From Sphingobium sp. HWE2-09 (GTDB lineage Bacteria > Pseudomonadota > Alphaproteobacteria > Sphingomonadales > Sphingomonadaceae): a stretch of DNA of 64,000 nucleotides. A program made the translations under genes and the position numbers. A model generated the notes under the pieces. The model was given only the letters and a program-made list of their open reading frames with translations, did no database searches and was not told the DNA's origin. The stretch lies in contig NZ_JAYKZX010000003.1 in assembly GCF_035989265.1 (NCBI RefSeq), positions 496,001-560,000 of the forward strand, written 5' to 3'. Positions 38,240 to 46,746 of this stretch are shown here, one piece after another (within the stretch, counting starts at the first letter, position 1; the number at the start of each line of letters is the position of its first letter).

Positions 38240-38802
38240 ACGATTCAGCGCTGGGTTGTGCTCACCATCATGTGCGGTGGCAGGACGGATGTGTCCGATC
38301 AGATCCGGCCGCCGCTGGACTTAATGCGCAGACCATCACCCTAGTTGGGGATGTGGTTGCAGGCCAGGTAGGGACGATCGCCAGCCACATCATCGTCGCC
38401 CTCGATATCGAAGCGTTGGCCGACGCCTTGGTGTTCGCGTCGAAGGGTGGCCCCGATCCTGCGCGCGCGTGTAGCGTTGATGGGCGGATTTTCCTTATCG
38501 CGCAGGTCGGAGATCCATAGGCAGCACATGATCGGCTGCAGCTTTGAGCATGGTTTCCGGATCGGCTTTATTGAAAGGCTGTCGGCCTTCCCCTTGACGC
38601 TGCGCAAAGGTTCGGTCTAGCGCTACATTGGTGCGGCAAATGCGCAGCATTTATGCAGTGGCTGCGTTGCGTAAAGGGACGAGGACAGGGATCATTCTGC
38701 TATGGCAGTTGCGCTGGAACGGGCCGCACATCATGCGTTGCATACAGGCTGGGACACAGTGCCCGACCATCGATTTACGCACATAGGACTAAGGAAAATG
38801 GC
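38240..38802. other. intergenic stretch, no gene recognised
   Basis: About 560 bases between the receptor and the SDR. A frame on each strand around 38272-38607 is open for 80-90 codons, but neither product shows a known family, a signal peptide or a ribosome site, so I do not call a gene. It may be decayed coding DNA plus the SDR promoter. Confidence 0.45.
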
Positions 38803-39579
38803 ATGAGAGAGAGACTGAAGGGCCGCCGCATCATCATATTCGGCAGCGCCACGGGGATCGGCGCGGCAACGGTGAAACGCTTGGCGGAAGAAGGCGCACG
38901 CGTCTGCGCGGCCGACATCAATATCGACGGCGCGACGCAGGTCGCGGCCGATGCTGGCGGGGAAACATTCGCGGTCCATGTCGACATCGCGGACGAAGCG
39001 TCGGTCAACCAGGCCGTGGCGGCTGCGGTCGATCGCTTCGGCGGCCTCGATGGCGCGCATATCAACGCCGCCGACTTGCGTGTTATCATGGAAGACAGCG
39101 ATGCGCTCGCCATGGACCTCGCCGTGTTCGACCGCACCGTCGCGGTCAACCTGCGTGGGCATCTGCTTTGCACCCGCGCCGTGCTGCCCCATTTGACCAA
39201 GAATGACGCGTCGGCGATCGTCTACACCAGTTCAGGTTCGGCCCATGGCGCTGAGCCAACACGGCCGAGCTATGCGATGACGAAGGCGGGCATCAACGCG
39301 CTGATGCGCCATGTCGCTTCGCGCTGGGGCAGGGAAGGTGTCACCGCCAACGTGCTTGCCCCGGGCTTTACCGTCACTGGCGAGATGAAGACGGCAATGG
39401 AGGCCAATGCCGAAGAAGCTACCAAATGGGCGAAATATTTCATGGATCGCACGCCGCATACCCGGCTTGGCGAAGCGGAAGACCATGCCGGCGTCGTTGC
39501 GCTGTTGCTGTCCGAGGATGGCCGCTGGATCAACGGTACGATCATCGACGTCAACGGCGGCGCGCTGATGCGCGGCTGA
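38803..39579 (+). CDS. short-chain dehydrogenase/reductase
   Basis: A 258-residue classical SDR. The ATG at 38803 has AAGGAAAA before it. RRIIIFGSATGIGAATVKRLAEEG (residues 7-29, with G.ATGIG) binds NAD(P), DINIDGA gives the specificity loop, INAADLR replaces the usual NNAG, and the catalytic set is Ser in VYTSSGSAHG with Tyr and Lys in SYAMTKAG. The end is WINGTIIDVNGGALMRG. It oxidises or reduces a hydroxyl group on an unknown substrate. A strong hairpin follows 15 bases after the stop, so the gene seems to be the last of its transcript. Confidence 0.92.
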   Translation: MRERLKGRRIIIFGSATGIGAATVKRLAEEGARVCAADINIDGATQVAADAGGETFAVHVDIADEASVNQAVAAAVDRFGGLDGAHINAADLRVIMEDSDALAMDLAVFDRTVAVNLRGHLLCTRAVLPHLTKNDASAIVYTSSGSAHGAEPTRPSYAMTKAGINALMRHVASRWGREGVTANVLAPGFTVTGEMKTAMEANAEEATKWAKYFMDRTPHTRLGEAEDHAGVVALLLSEDGRWINGTIIDVNGGALMRG

Positions 39580-39593
39580 TTAGCACGGAGTTG

Positions 39594-39624
39594 GCGGCGG
39601 GCATCCATTGCGGATGCCCGCCGC
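39594..39624 (+). terminator. strong hairpin after the SDR gene
   Basis: A perfect 13-base stem, GCGGCGGGCATCC (39594-39606) with GGATGCCCGCCGC (39612-39624), and a 5-base loop, 15 bases past the SDR stop. There is no long T-run behind it, which is common for high-GC terminators. Confidence 0.65.
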
Positions 39625-39699
39625 TGGCTCAACCTTATAGGCTGGTTTCCGTTAGGCGAAATCGACGGTAACATCTGATCATCGATGCGCGGCATGTCG

Positions 39700-39856
39700 A
39701 CTTCGACCAGCAGGTGCCGCTGCCGTTCAAGCGGTTGCCCAAATAGCCATCGATCCGATAACGCCGCCCCATTTCCTCGATCATGCGGGGCATAAATTCG
39801 AAATCATTAGGGCTGTAGGCGCAGGTCAGTGTCAGGTCGGGCGCGCTGCCATGGAA
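39700..39856 (-). pseudogene. short scrap of a TIM-barrel glycosidase-like gene
   Basis: About 50 codons read SAPDLTLTCAYSPNDF, FMPRMIEEMGRRYRIDGYLGN, RLNGSGTCW. This pattern (R.I.E...RY..DG.....R..GSG.C.C) recalls the putative glycosyl hydrolase family GHL6 (PF14871). Beyond these limits, frames are broken on both sides, and the second Cys of the motif is missing. The rest of the 39580-40124 gap has no gene. The family call is from memory of the motif only. Confidence 0.35.
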
Positions 39857-40124
39857 CTTTGTGCTACCATCGGGGCGGCAGCGCCCATTCGAGATGCGCC
39901 GCCGTTACCGCCGCATTCATCGCATGTGGTCGATGCGGGCCAGCACGCAGAAACCATCATGCCAAACGCATCGTTCCTCTTGCCGACGCCCTTGCCCATG
40001 CCATGATCGGGCATGTCCAGTGATCGGCGTTCTGCACGAACTGTCGCTTCATCCCGAACATCCTTCTTTTTATTAGAACGATTACGTGCGAATAGACGAT
40101 AGATAAACAGGATGAGGATCGATC

Positions 40125-42074
40125 GTGAAAGCACGCAATTATCATTTGCTCGTGCCGCTTGCGATGGCTTTAGCGAGCACGGCCTTGGCCGCGCCTGCCA
40201 ATCAGCGCATCACGCAGCATGAGCGCTGGTTCGTTGACCCGGCTGGCCGCGTCGTCACGATCCATGGCGGCAATGTGACGCTGCCCGAATTTCACTCCGG
40301 CGGTTCCGATGATGAGCGTTGGCGGGCGCAAACGCCTGCACGCATGGCGGAACAGGGTTTCAATGGCGTTCGCCTGGTGATCTTTCTGTCCGGTTTGATG
40401 CCGCAACCGGGTGTCATCGATACGGCCTATCTGGACCGTATCGCAAAGGCTGTGGCCGCTTATAAGGCGGTCGGCATCTACACGATGATCGATTTCCATC
40501 AGGATGAATATGGCGCCCTTGTCGGGGTGCGCGGCTTGCCCGATTGGGCGGTTTTTGCCGACGGCAACCAGCGCATCCCCGGCCTCGAATTCCCGATGGG
40601 CTATTTCAAGGATCCGGCGGTCCAGCGAGCCTTTGATCATTTCTGGAAAAACCATCCTGTCCCGGGGATGGGCAAGGGCGTGCAGGATCTGTATGTGGAG
40701 GGGCTGGCGGCGGTTGCCCGCCGATTCCGCGACGAGTTGGCCGTGATCGGCATCGACGTGATGAACGAGCCTGCGACCGGCAGCCGCTGCGCCCAGCCCG
40801 ATCCGGTTAAGGCCGATTGTCCGGAACTCGAACAGGAACTGCTCAAGCCCTTTTACGAAAGAGCATCCCGCGCGATCAATCAGGCCGCGCCGAAGATGAT
40901 CGTGTTCGTAGAGCCGTTCATGCTTCAGGGTGCTCTGGGCACGCCGATCCATACGCCTGTTGCTGGGGCGCCGGGAACGCGCGGACTGTCCTTTCACAAT
41001 TATGGACCCGTGAAGGCGGTGCGCGACCGCGTGAACGACGGAGCGCTCTCCCATGCGCAACGAAGCAAAGCCGCGATCATCAACACCGAATGGGGTTTCA
41101 CCAACGATCCGGCGGAGATAGCAGGTCAGGCGGCCGATTTCGACGCGCGCCATATATCCTGGCTGGGATGGACGCGCGGCGCGTTCGAGGCTCTGTCGGA
41201 CGCCGGATTGCCCGACCGGGGCAACGGCAATCGCGTTGCGCTCCTGCGTGCCTACGCCCGGCCCTATGCGCAAGTCACGGCGGGAACGCCGGTGGCCATG
41301 CATTTTGACAGTGACAAGGGCACGATGCGTTACAGCTATACGACAACCCTGTCTGCCGGCGGCGCGGCCAGGGGCGAGACAGAAATCCGTATTCCTGCCG
41401 TAAATTATCCCGCCGGATACAGCGTATCGGTCACGGGGGGGATAGTTCGTTCGGCACGGAACGCCCCATTGCTCAAGATCGCCAACAAACCGGGCGCTCG
41501 GGAAGTGACGGTCATGGTCAATCGTGAGGGCGAACTGCCGCCCTTGCCAGCCGGCAAGGTTGAGGCTGACCGCAGCGAGGCCGCCTTGCGCACGCTTCCA
41601 CCGATCCCTGCCGGGCGCCTCACCCGCAACTCGCTTCTGGGACATATCGTCGTAACGCCAGGCGGTCGCGCGCTACTGGACCGCCAAGTGCCTGGCATGC
41701 TGGCAGGTCTGAGCCACGTTCACGGTTGGGAGAAGATGACGCTTGTGGGCATTCAGCAGTTCGCCAGCGGCACGTTGACCACAGCAAAGCTAAGCGAGAT
41801 CGACACCGAACTTGCGACATTGACCGTGACGCCAGGGCCGACACAGACCGGAGAGCAGGGACGCCTCAGCATCGATTCCATTACCAGCGATCTGCTCGCC
41901 GATCCGCGTGCGCGCGCCATTCTCGACCGGGAGGCTCCCGGCTTGTCGACATCTTCCCAGCAAGGCCTGTTCCCGCAAACCCGGCTGCGGGCACTCCAGT
42001 CCGCCATGCCCGACATATTGACACAGGCCGCGCTCCATCGAATCGAGCAAGCACTCGCAGCGCTGCCCCAATAG
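40125..42074 (+). CDS. GH5 endoglycoceramidase-like glycosidase with C-terminal extension
   Basis: A 649-residue exported enzyme starting at GTG, after a GGATGAGGATC tract. Signal peptide to LAAPAN. The GH5 barrel spans about 25-390: RVVTIHGGNVTLPEF, GFNGVRLVIFLSGLMPQPG, MIDFHQDEYG, IDVMNEPATG with acid/base Glu215, LSFHNYGP, and INTEWGFTND with nucleophile Glu322. This layout resembles endoglycoceramidases (GH5 subgroup), which free the sugar chain from glycosphingolipids. A beta-sandwich-like domain follows (about 395-480), then an extra about 150 residues with two similar segments, GGRALLDRQVPGML and DPRARAILDREAPGL. Sphingomonads contain glycosphingolipids, so a role in lipid turnover is possible, as is action on plant glycosides. 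Confidence 0.85.
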   Translation: MKARNYHLLVPLAMALASTALAAPANQRITQHERWFVDPAGRVVTIHGGNVTLPEFHSGGSDDERWRAQTPARMAEQGFNGVRLVIFLSGLMPQPGVIDTAYLDRIAKAVAAYKAVGIYTMIDFHQDEYGALVGVRGLPDWAVFADGNQRIPGLEFPMGYFKDPAVQRAFDHFWKNHPVPGMGKGVQDLYVEGLAAVARRFRDELAVIGIDVMNEPATGSRCAQPDPVKADCPELEQELLKPFYERASRAINQAAPKMIVFVEPFMLQGALGTPIHTPVAGAPGTRGLSFHNYGPVKAVRDRVNDGALSHAQRSKAAIINTEWGFTNDPAEIAGQAADFDARHISWLGWTRGAFEALSDAGLPDRGNGNRVALLRAYARPYAQVTAGTPVAMHFDSDKGTMRYSYTTTLSAGGAARGETEIRIPAVNYPAGYSVSVTGGIVRSARNAPLLKIANKPGAREVTVMVNREGELPPLPAGKVEADRSEAALRTLPPIPAGRLTRNSLLGHIVVTPGGRALLDRQVPGMLAGLSHVHGWEKMTLVGIQQFASGTLTTAKLSEIDTELATLTVTPGPTQTGEQGRLSIDSITSDLLADPRARAILDREAPGLSTSSQQGLFPQTRLRALQSAMPDILTQAALHRIEQALAALPQ

Positions 42075-42212
42075 CGGGACGCGTTACGGATAGGCTCCAT
42101 GTAGAAGTGGGAGGCTCAGGCCGTTGACGCCCAATACCAGTTGCAACCCTAGGCCATGTCGATACGTTTCACAGGAGCGGCGCAATAAGGCGGTCAAGTC
42201 GAAGGGGATGCG

Positions 42213-43055
42213 ATGCTCACTATCCGCCTGAGGATTGCCGACGCATTGGGCAGGAACGCGGGGATAGCGACGCCGATCCCCGATGGCCCTGTAACCGACG
42301 ACTGGTTCGCGCAGGGGCTGTGCCGCAACTGTAGCGCACAGATGACGACGCCCTATTGCGGGCAGTGCGGGCAAAAGGCCGCGCAGCGTTTCGTCTGGCG
42401 CGATATCCGCAATGAAAGCTGGGACCGGCTGCGCCTGTTCGAAATCCAGTCCGTCCGTACATTACGCCATTTGCTACTGTCGCCTGGCAAGGTGGCCCGT
42501 GAATATGTGATGGGCCGCCGCGCCGCGCATATGCATCCGCTCAAGCTGCTGGTGGCGCTGGTCGCCATCCTCGTCCTGTTGCTCGCGGCCAATCAATATT
42601 TCGGCCATTATGCCTATGTCGGGCGCGACGCCGTGGTGGATCGCATGGCGCAGCAGGTCATGGCCTATGCCAATTGGAGTTTCTCGCTCGGCATCTTCGC
42701 CATCTTCGCGGGCGCATGGATCATACTGCGCCGCCGCCTTGGCTATAATATGGTCGAACTCGCGATTCTGGCGATCTATGTGCAATCGATCATCCTGACG
42801 CTGATCATGATCAACCTGCTGCCAACGCTGATCTGGCGCAGTCCCGACTTCATCCTGTGGCACAAGAGCGCATCGCAATATTATATACCGGTGATAAAGC
42901 TGATGATCGTTGCTGTGGCTTATCGCCAATTCTTTCTGCTCGATCTGAAATCGGACTGGCCGAAGCTGCTTTCGGCTTGCCTTATTTATGCGGCGATCAA
43001 CTGGGCACTGCTGCGACTCTATGCGTTGATGATTTTCTGGCTGGTCAGCCGCTAA
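42213..43055 (+). CDS. DUF3667 membrane protein with a zinc-ribbon N-terminus
   Basis: A 280-residue protein. Cys37-RN-Cys40 and Cys49-GQ-Cys52 form a zinc-ribbon-like pair, followed by FVWRDIRNE and SPGKVAREYVMGRRAAHMHPLKLL of the DUF3667 family, and then about four to five transmembrane helices (LKLLVALVAILVLLLAANQYF, ANWSFSLGIFAIFAGAWIIL, VQSIILTLIMINLLP, LIYAAINWALLRLYALMIFWL). Function is unknown; related proteins sit in the inner membrane. The next gene starts 16 bases later on the same strand, so the two are probably co-expressed. Confidence 0.85.
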   Translation: MLTIRLRIADALGRNAGIATPIPDGPVTDDWFAQGLCRNCSAQMTTPYCGQCGQKAAQRFVWRDIRNESWDRLRLFEIQSVRTLRHLLLSPGKVAREYVMGRRAAHMHPLKLLVALVAILVLLLAANQYFGHYAYVGRDAVVDRMAQQVMAYANWSFSLGIFAIFAGAWIILRRRLGYNMVELAILAIYVQSIILTLIMINLLPTLIWRSPDFILWHKSASQYYIPVIKLMIVAVAYRQFFLLDLKSDWPKLLSACLIYAAINWALLRLYALMIFWLVSR

Positions 43056-43071
43056 GGGAGGAGAGGCGCTT

Positions 43072-44709
43072 ATGCGACGCATGGTCCTGGCATCGACAAC
43101 GGCGGCGGCCGCCGCCCTCCTACTGAACGGATGCGACAAGAGCGGCGGCGATGGCGCGCTGTCGAGCGCGGACAAGGTCGAAGCCATCGCCTCAACCTTG
43201 CAGGCCTGTTCCTATGATGGCGAACCGGTCAAGGCGCAGGCGTCGGCGCTGTCCGGCGGTGCGCCGGAAGATTGCGCCAGCGCCGTGTCCCGGATCATGG
43301 GCTATACCGGCCTGCCCGCCAATTTCGTCGTCGTATCCGGGCCAGTGCCCAACGCCGCCGCCGTCATCCTGCTGGACGACAATCGGGTGCCGCGCCGGGT
43401 CATCGCCTTCAACCCGCAATTCATGAAGGCTGCCGAAGCGCAGGTCGGCGGCAGCCCATGGGGTCCGATCAGCATCATGGCGCATGAAATCGCGCATCAT
43501 CTGTCGGGCCATACGATTGTACCGGGCGGCAGCCGTCCGGAAATCGAATTGGAAGCCGATAAATTCAGCGGCTATGTCCTGCAGAAGATGGGCGCGCCGC
43601 TCGCCTCCGCCCAGCAGATGATCTTGGCGGTCGGCTCCAGTCACGGCACGCCGACCCACCCGGCCAAGGACCAGCGGGCCGAGGCAATAAAGCAGGGCTG
43701 GGTCCAGTCCTGCACGCAGGCGGGCGGCACGGATTGCGGCCGTGGGACTGCCGCTGCGACAACGGGACCGGCATCTTCGCCCGGTGGACTGCCATCCACC
43801 GTCCCGCCCACATCGGCGCCCATCATCAACGCCTCCACGCCGGGCCGCGCCTTGCCCGATCCAGGGTCTATCCCATTCAAATATGGTCGGTTTATCGTTG
43901 ATGAAACGGGCCGTCTCGATCCCGCGCGGGTCAAAACGATGGAGCAAAAACTCTACCGTCTGGCAAAGGATGTCGGCGTGGAGATGAGCTTCCTGGTGGT
44001 CAACGACCTGAAGGGCATGAGCGCCGACGACTATGCCTGGGCGATGATGCGCCAGCTGCGCATCGGCAAACTCGATGTGGGCAATGGCGCGGTGGTGGTG
44101 GTCGCTCCGCGGCAGGGGCAGGCGGCCGTCGCCTTCGGTCCGGGCCTGGCGAAGGAAGCCGAATTTTCCGATCCCAAGAAGCAGTTGCTGCAATGGATCG
44201 GGGCCGCTTGGCCCAATTGCGAGGATGCCGATGGCTGCGCGGGTTGGACCGACGCCCTGTTCACCATCTTCGACGGGACATTATTCTGGGCGGAGCGGAG
44301 CAAGTGGACGATCCAATATCAAACGCTCGGCGACCTGCTCACCCATTATAAGCAGGTTAATGACGAGCGGATGCGCACCAAGCGCCCGTTCAATTCCGAT
44401 ACCGACCAACCCAACGGCAACCTGATCCGCGTCACGGGACGCATCACCAATTTGAAGGCGCCGGTCGGCATCCGTCAGGCGAACGAGCGGCTGCTGGGCG
44501 GGAAGCTGGGCTATACCGCCGTTAGTATGACCACCGATGACGGCCATGATGTGGTGCTATATGTCTCGCCGCGCCTTGCACCCTTGATGCCGTCCGGTGC
44601 GATCAAGGCGGGCGCCAACTACACGATGGTCGGCCGTTTGCAGAGCACGGGCGACAAGGCCAGCAAGCAGGCCTCGTCCATGTGGCTGTTCAGCTATGAT
44701 CCCATCTAG
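43072..44709 (+). CDS. lipoprotein fusing an M48-like HExxH metalloprotease domain to a TPM domain
   Basis: A 545-residue lipoprotein. The lipobox LLLNGC places the lipid-modified Cys at 21. A zinc-protease module follows with HEIAHH at 138-143 and a downstream EIELEADKFSGYV that supplies the third ligand, as in M48-type proteases. A Thr/Pro/Ser-rich linker (about 225-260) leads to a TPM domain (DETGRLDPARVKTMEQKLYRL..., about 277-410) with GAVVVVAPRQGQAAVAFG, as in PF04536 proteins that act in photosystem II repair or as phosphatase-like proteins. The C-terminal about 100 residues (LIRVTGRITNLKAPVG) look like an OB-like or DUF part. The membrane protein upstream (DUF3667) may be its partner. 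I know of no described protein with this order, but I could not search. Confidence 0.8.
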   Translation: MRRMVLASTTAAAAALLLNGCDKSGGDGALSSADKVEAIASTLQACSYDGEPVKAQASALSGGAPEDCASAVSRIMGYTGLPANFVVVSGPVPNAAAVILLDDNRVPRRVIAFNPQFMKAAEAQVGGSPWGPISIMAHEIAHHLSGHTIVPGGSRPEIELEADKFSGYVLQKMGAPLASAQQMILAVGSSHGTPTHPAKDQRAEAIKQGWVQSCTQAGGTDCGRGTAAATTGPASSPGGLPSTVPPTSAPIINASTPGRALPDPGSIPFKYGRFIVDETGRLDPARVKTMEQKLYRLAKDVGVEMSFLVVNDLKGMSADDYAWAMMRQLRIGKLDVGNGAVVVVAPRQGQAAVAFGPGLAKEAEFSDPKKQLLQWIGAAWPNCEDADGCAGWTDALFTIFDGTLFWAERSKWTIQYQTLGDLLTHYKQVNDERMRTKRPFNSDTDQPNGNLIRVTGRITNLKAPVGIRQANERLLGGKLGYTAVSMTTDDGHDVVLYVSPRLAPLMPSGAIKAGANYTMVGRLQSTGDKASKQASSMWLFSYDPI

Positions 44710-44779
44710 ACCGGCCATGGTTGCGCTTCTCCTGGCCTTCGCCTGTCGCTAAAGCCTTGGGCTGCAGCAGGAGCAGCGC

Positions 44780-45772
44780 ATGGATCACAGCCCCGTCATT
44801 ACCATCGACGACATTATCGATGCCGCCCGCAGGATAGCCCCTGCCGCGGTGCGCACGCCGTTATTGGAAAATGCCGCGCTGAACGATCGGTGCGGCCGCC
44901 GCGTTTTGCTCAAATTCGAAGGGGCGCAGCATACCGGATCGTTCAAATTCCGCGGCGCTTATAACCGCCTAGTCCAACTCGATGCGCGAGAGCGCGCGGC
45001 AGGCGTCGTCGCCTGGTCGTCCGGTAATCATGCCCAGGGTGTGGCGGCGGCGGCGAAACGGCTGGGCATCGCCGCGACGATCGTGATGCCGACCGATGCT
45101 CCCGCCATTAAGATCGCCAATACGCGTGCGCTGGGTGCAGAGATCGTCACTTACGATCGCTACACCCAAAGCCGTGAGCAGATCGCGATCACGCTGTCGC
45201 AGGAGCGGGGCGCTACGCTGGTGCCGTCCTTCGATGACCCCTGGGTCATTGCGGGGCAGGGGACGGTGGGCCTCGAAATCCTGGAGCAGGCAGCGGAGGC
45301 GGGCGCGGACGTCGGACAAATTCTCATCTGTTGCGGCGGCGGCGGATTGACCGCGGGCATCGCGACGGCGGTGAAGGCGCGCGCGCCCGATGTCGCCCTC
45401 TATGCCGTCGAACCAGCGGGCTTCGACGACACGGCGCGCTCCCTCGCCAGCGGCGTGCGCGAAGATATATCCCCCGACGCGCGCAGCATCTGCGACGCAT
45501 TGATGGCGCCCAGTCCAGGCGCGATGACCTTCCCGATCAATCAGTCGCTTCTGTCCGGCGGCCTGATCGTCACCGACGATCAGGTGCGCGATGCGATGCG
45601 CTTCGCTTTCTCGACGCTCAAGCTGGTGGTGGAGCCCGGCGGGGCGGTGGCGCTGGCGGCGATGCTCAGCGGCCTTGCGCCGCCGTGCGAGGGCGCCAGC
45701 GTCGTCATCCTGTCGGGCAGCAATGTCGATCCGGCCCTCTATGCCGCGATCATCGGCGAGCGCACGGCATGA
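44780..45772 (+). CDS. PLP-dependent threonine/serine dehydratase-like enzyme
   Basis: A 330-residue fold-type II PLP enzyme. Lys56 in SFKFRGA forms the internal aldimine, WSSGNHAQG follows as the phosphate/substrate loop, GGGGLTAG near residue 190 binds phosphate, and ILSGSNVD is near the end. This length lacks the ACT-like regulatory domain of biosynthetic IlvA, so it is of the catabolic TdcB, serine racemase or hydroxyaspartate dehydratase type. It eliminates water (or ammonia) from a beta-hydroxy amino acid. Its stop overlaps the LysR start (ATGA at 45769), so both share a message at the head of the aromatic/glycoside block. Its place in that pathway is not clear. Confidence 0.9.
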   Translation: MDHSPVITIDDIIDAARRIAPAAVRTPLLENAALNDRCGRRVLLKFEGAQHTGSFKFRGAYNRLVQLDARERAAGVVAWSSGNHAQGVAAAAKRLGIAATIVMPTDAPAIKIANTRALGAEIVTYDRYTQSREQIAITLSQERGATLVPSFDDPWVIAGQGTVGLEILEQAAEAGADVGQILICCGGGGLTAGIATAVKARAPDVALYAVEPAGFDDTARSLASGVREDISPDARSICDALMAPSPGAMTFPINQSLLSGGLIVTDDQVRDAMRFAFSTLKLVVEPGGAVALAAMLSGLAPPCEGASVVILSGSNVDPALYAAIIGERTA

Positions 45773-46665
45773 TCGATCCGCGCGCGCTTCGCACCTTCCT
45801 CGCCGTCTGTCGCGCTAACAGCATCAGCGGCGGCGCGCGGGCGCTCAACATTTCCCAACCGTCCGTATCCAACGCCATCGCGCTGCTCGAACAGTCGCTG
45901 GGCGTGTCGCTGTTCGAACGCTCGCGCAGCGGCATCCTGCTGACGCCGGAGGGGCAGGTGCTGCTACGCCGCGCCGAAGCGATGGACAGCCTGCTGGCGG
46001 ATGTGCAGACGGAGGTGCAACTGGCCAGCCGCGGCATCACCGGCCCCTTGCGGATCGGCGGCACGCCCGGAGCGCTGGTCAGCCTGCTGCCCGATGCGGT
46101 GCGGCGGCTGGAAGCCAAGATCGGCCGTTTCGCGCTGCACGTTGTCGAACGGCCGGATCATGACCTGGCGGCGATGCTCCATCGTGGCGATATCGAACTC
46201 GCCTTCGTCACCACCGGCATCGAGGAACCCCCCAAAGGCATAGAAGAGCGCACTTTTTCGCGCGATCCCTTCGCCTTGATCGTCGGCAAGCAAAATGAGC
46301 ATCTGCCCGCCAGCTTGCCGCTGCGCGATGCGGTCGCCATGCGCTGGGTTCTGCCCGAAGCGCGCGGCGCCTTTCGTCGGCAGATTGACGCGCTGTTCAT
46401 GGCGGCGGACATCACCGTGCCGCAGGACGTCATCCGCTGCGATTCCCTGCTGACGACCAAGGCGATCGTGCGGGGCAGCGGGCGCGTCACTATCTTGCCG
46501 ATGCAGGTTGCATCAGCCGAACTGTCGATCGGCGTCTTGCGCGCGATTACGATCCAGGAAGCCGCCTTTCCTCGCAGCATCGGCGTGCGGATGCTGGCGA
46601 ACGGGCGGCTGTCGCGGCTGGGTGAGGCGCTGGTCGATGTGCTTATCCATAGTTCCAGACTATGA
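45769..46665 (+). CDS. LysR-family regulator of the aromatic/glycoside cluster
   Basis: A 298-residue LTTR. The helix-turn-helix region is LRTFLAVCRANSISGGARALN, ISQPSVSNAIALLEQSLGVSLFER, LLTPEGQVLLRRAE. The effector domain runs from LRIGGTPGALVSLLPDAV to LGEALVDVLI. Unusually for an LTTR, it is co-directional and overlaps the stop of the dehydratase, with the amidohydrolase 81 bases after it. It is inside the predicted operon, not divergent from it. It probably senses a catabolic intermediate and activates the genes downstream, which is inference from position. Confidence 0.93.
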   Translation: MIDPRALRTFLAVCRANSISGGARALNISQPSVSNAIALLEQSLGVSLFERSRSGILLTPEGQVLLRRAEAMDSLLADVQTEVQLASRGITGPLRIGGTPGALVSLLPDAVRRLEAKIGRFALHVVERPDHDLAAMLHRGDIELAFVTTGIEEPPKGIEERTFSRDPFALIVGKQNEHLPASLPLRDAVAMRWVLPEARGAFRRQIDALFMAADITVPQDVIRCDSLLTTKAIVRGSGRVTILPMQVASAELSIGVLRAITIQEAAFPRSIGVRMLANGRLSRLGEALVDVLIHSSRL

Positions 46666-46746
46666 TGTTGGCAAAAATCATTATTTTTCTTTGATTGCGA
46701 AGCGGCGCATAAGCATGGCCGACAAGAGCTTTCAGGAGAGACCAGC

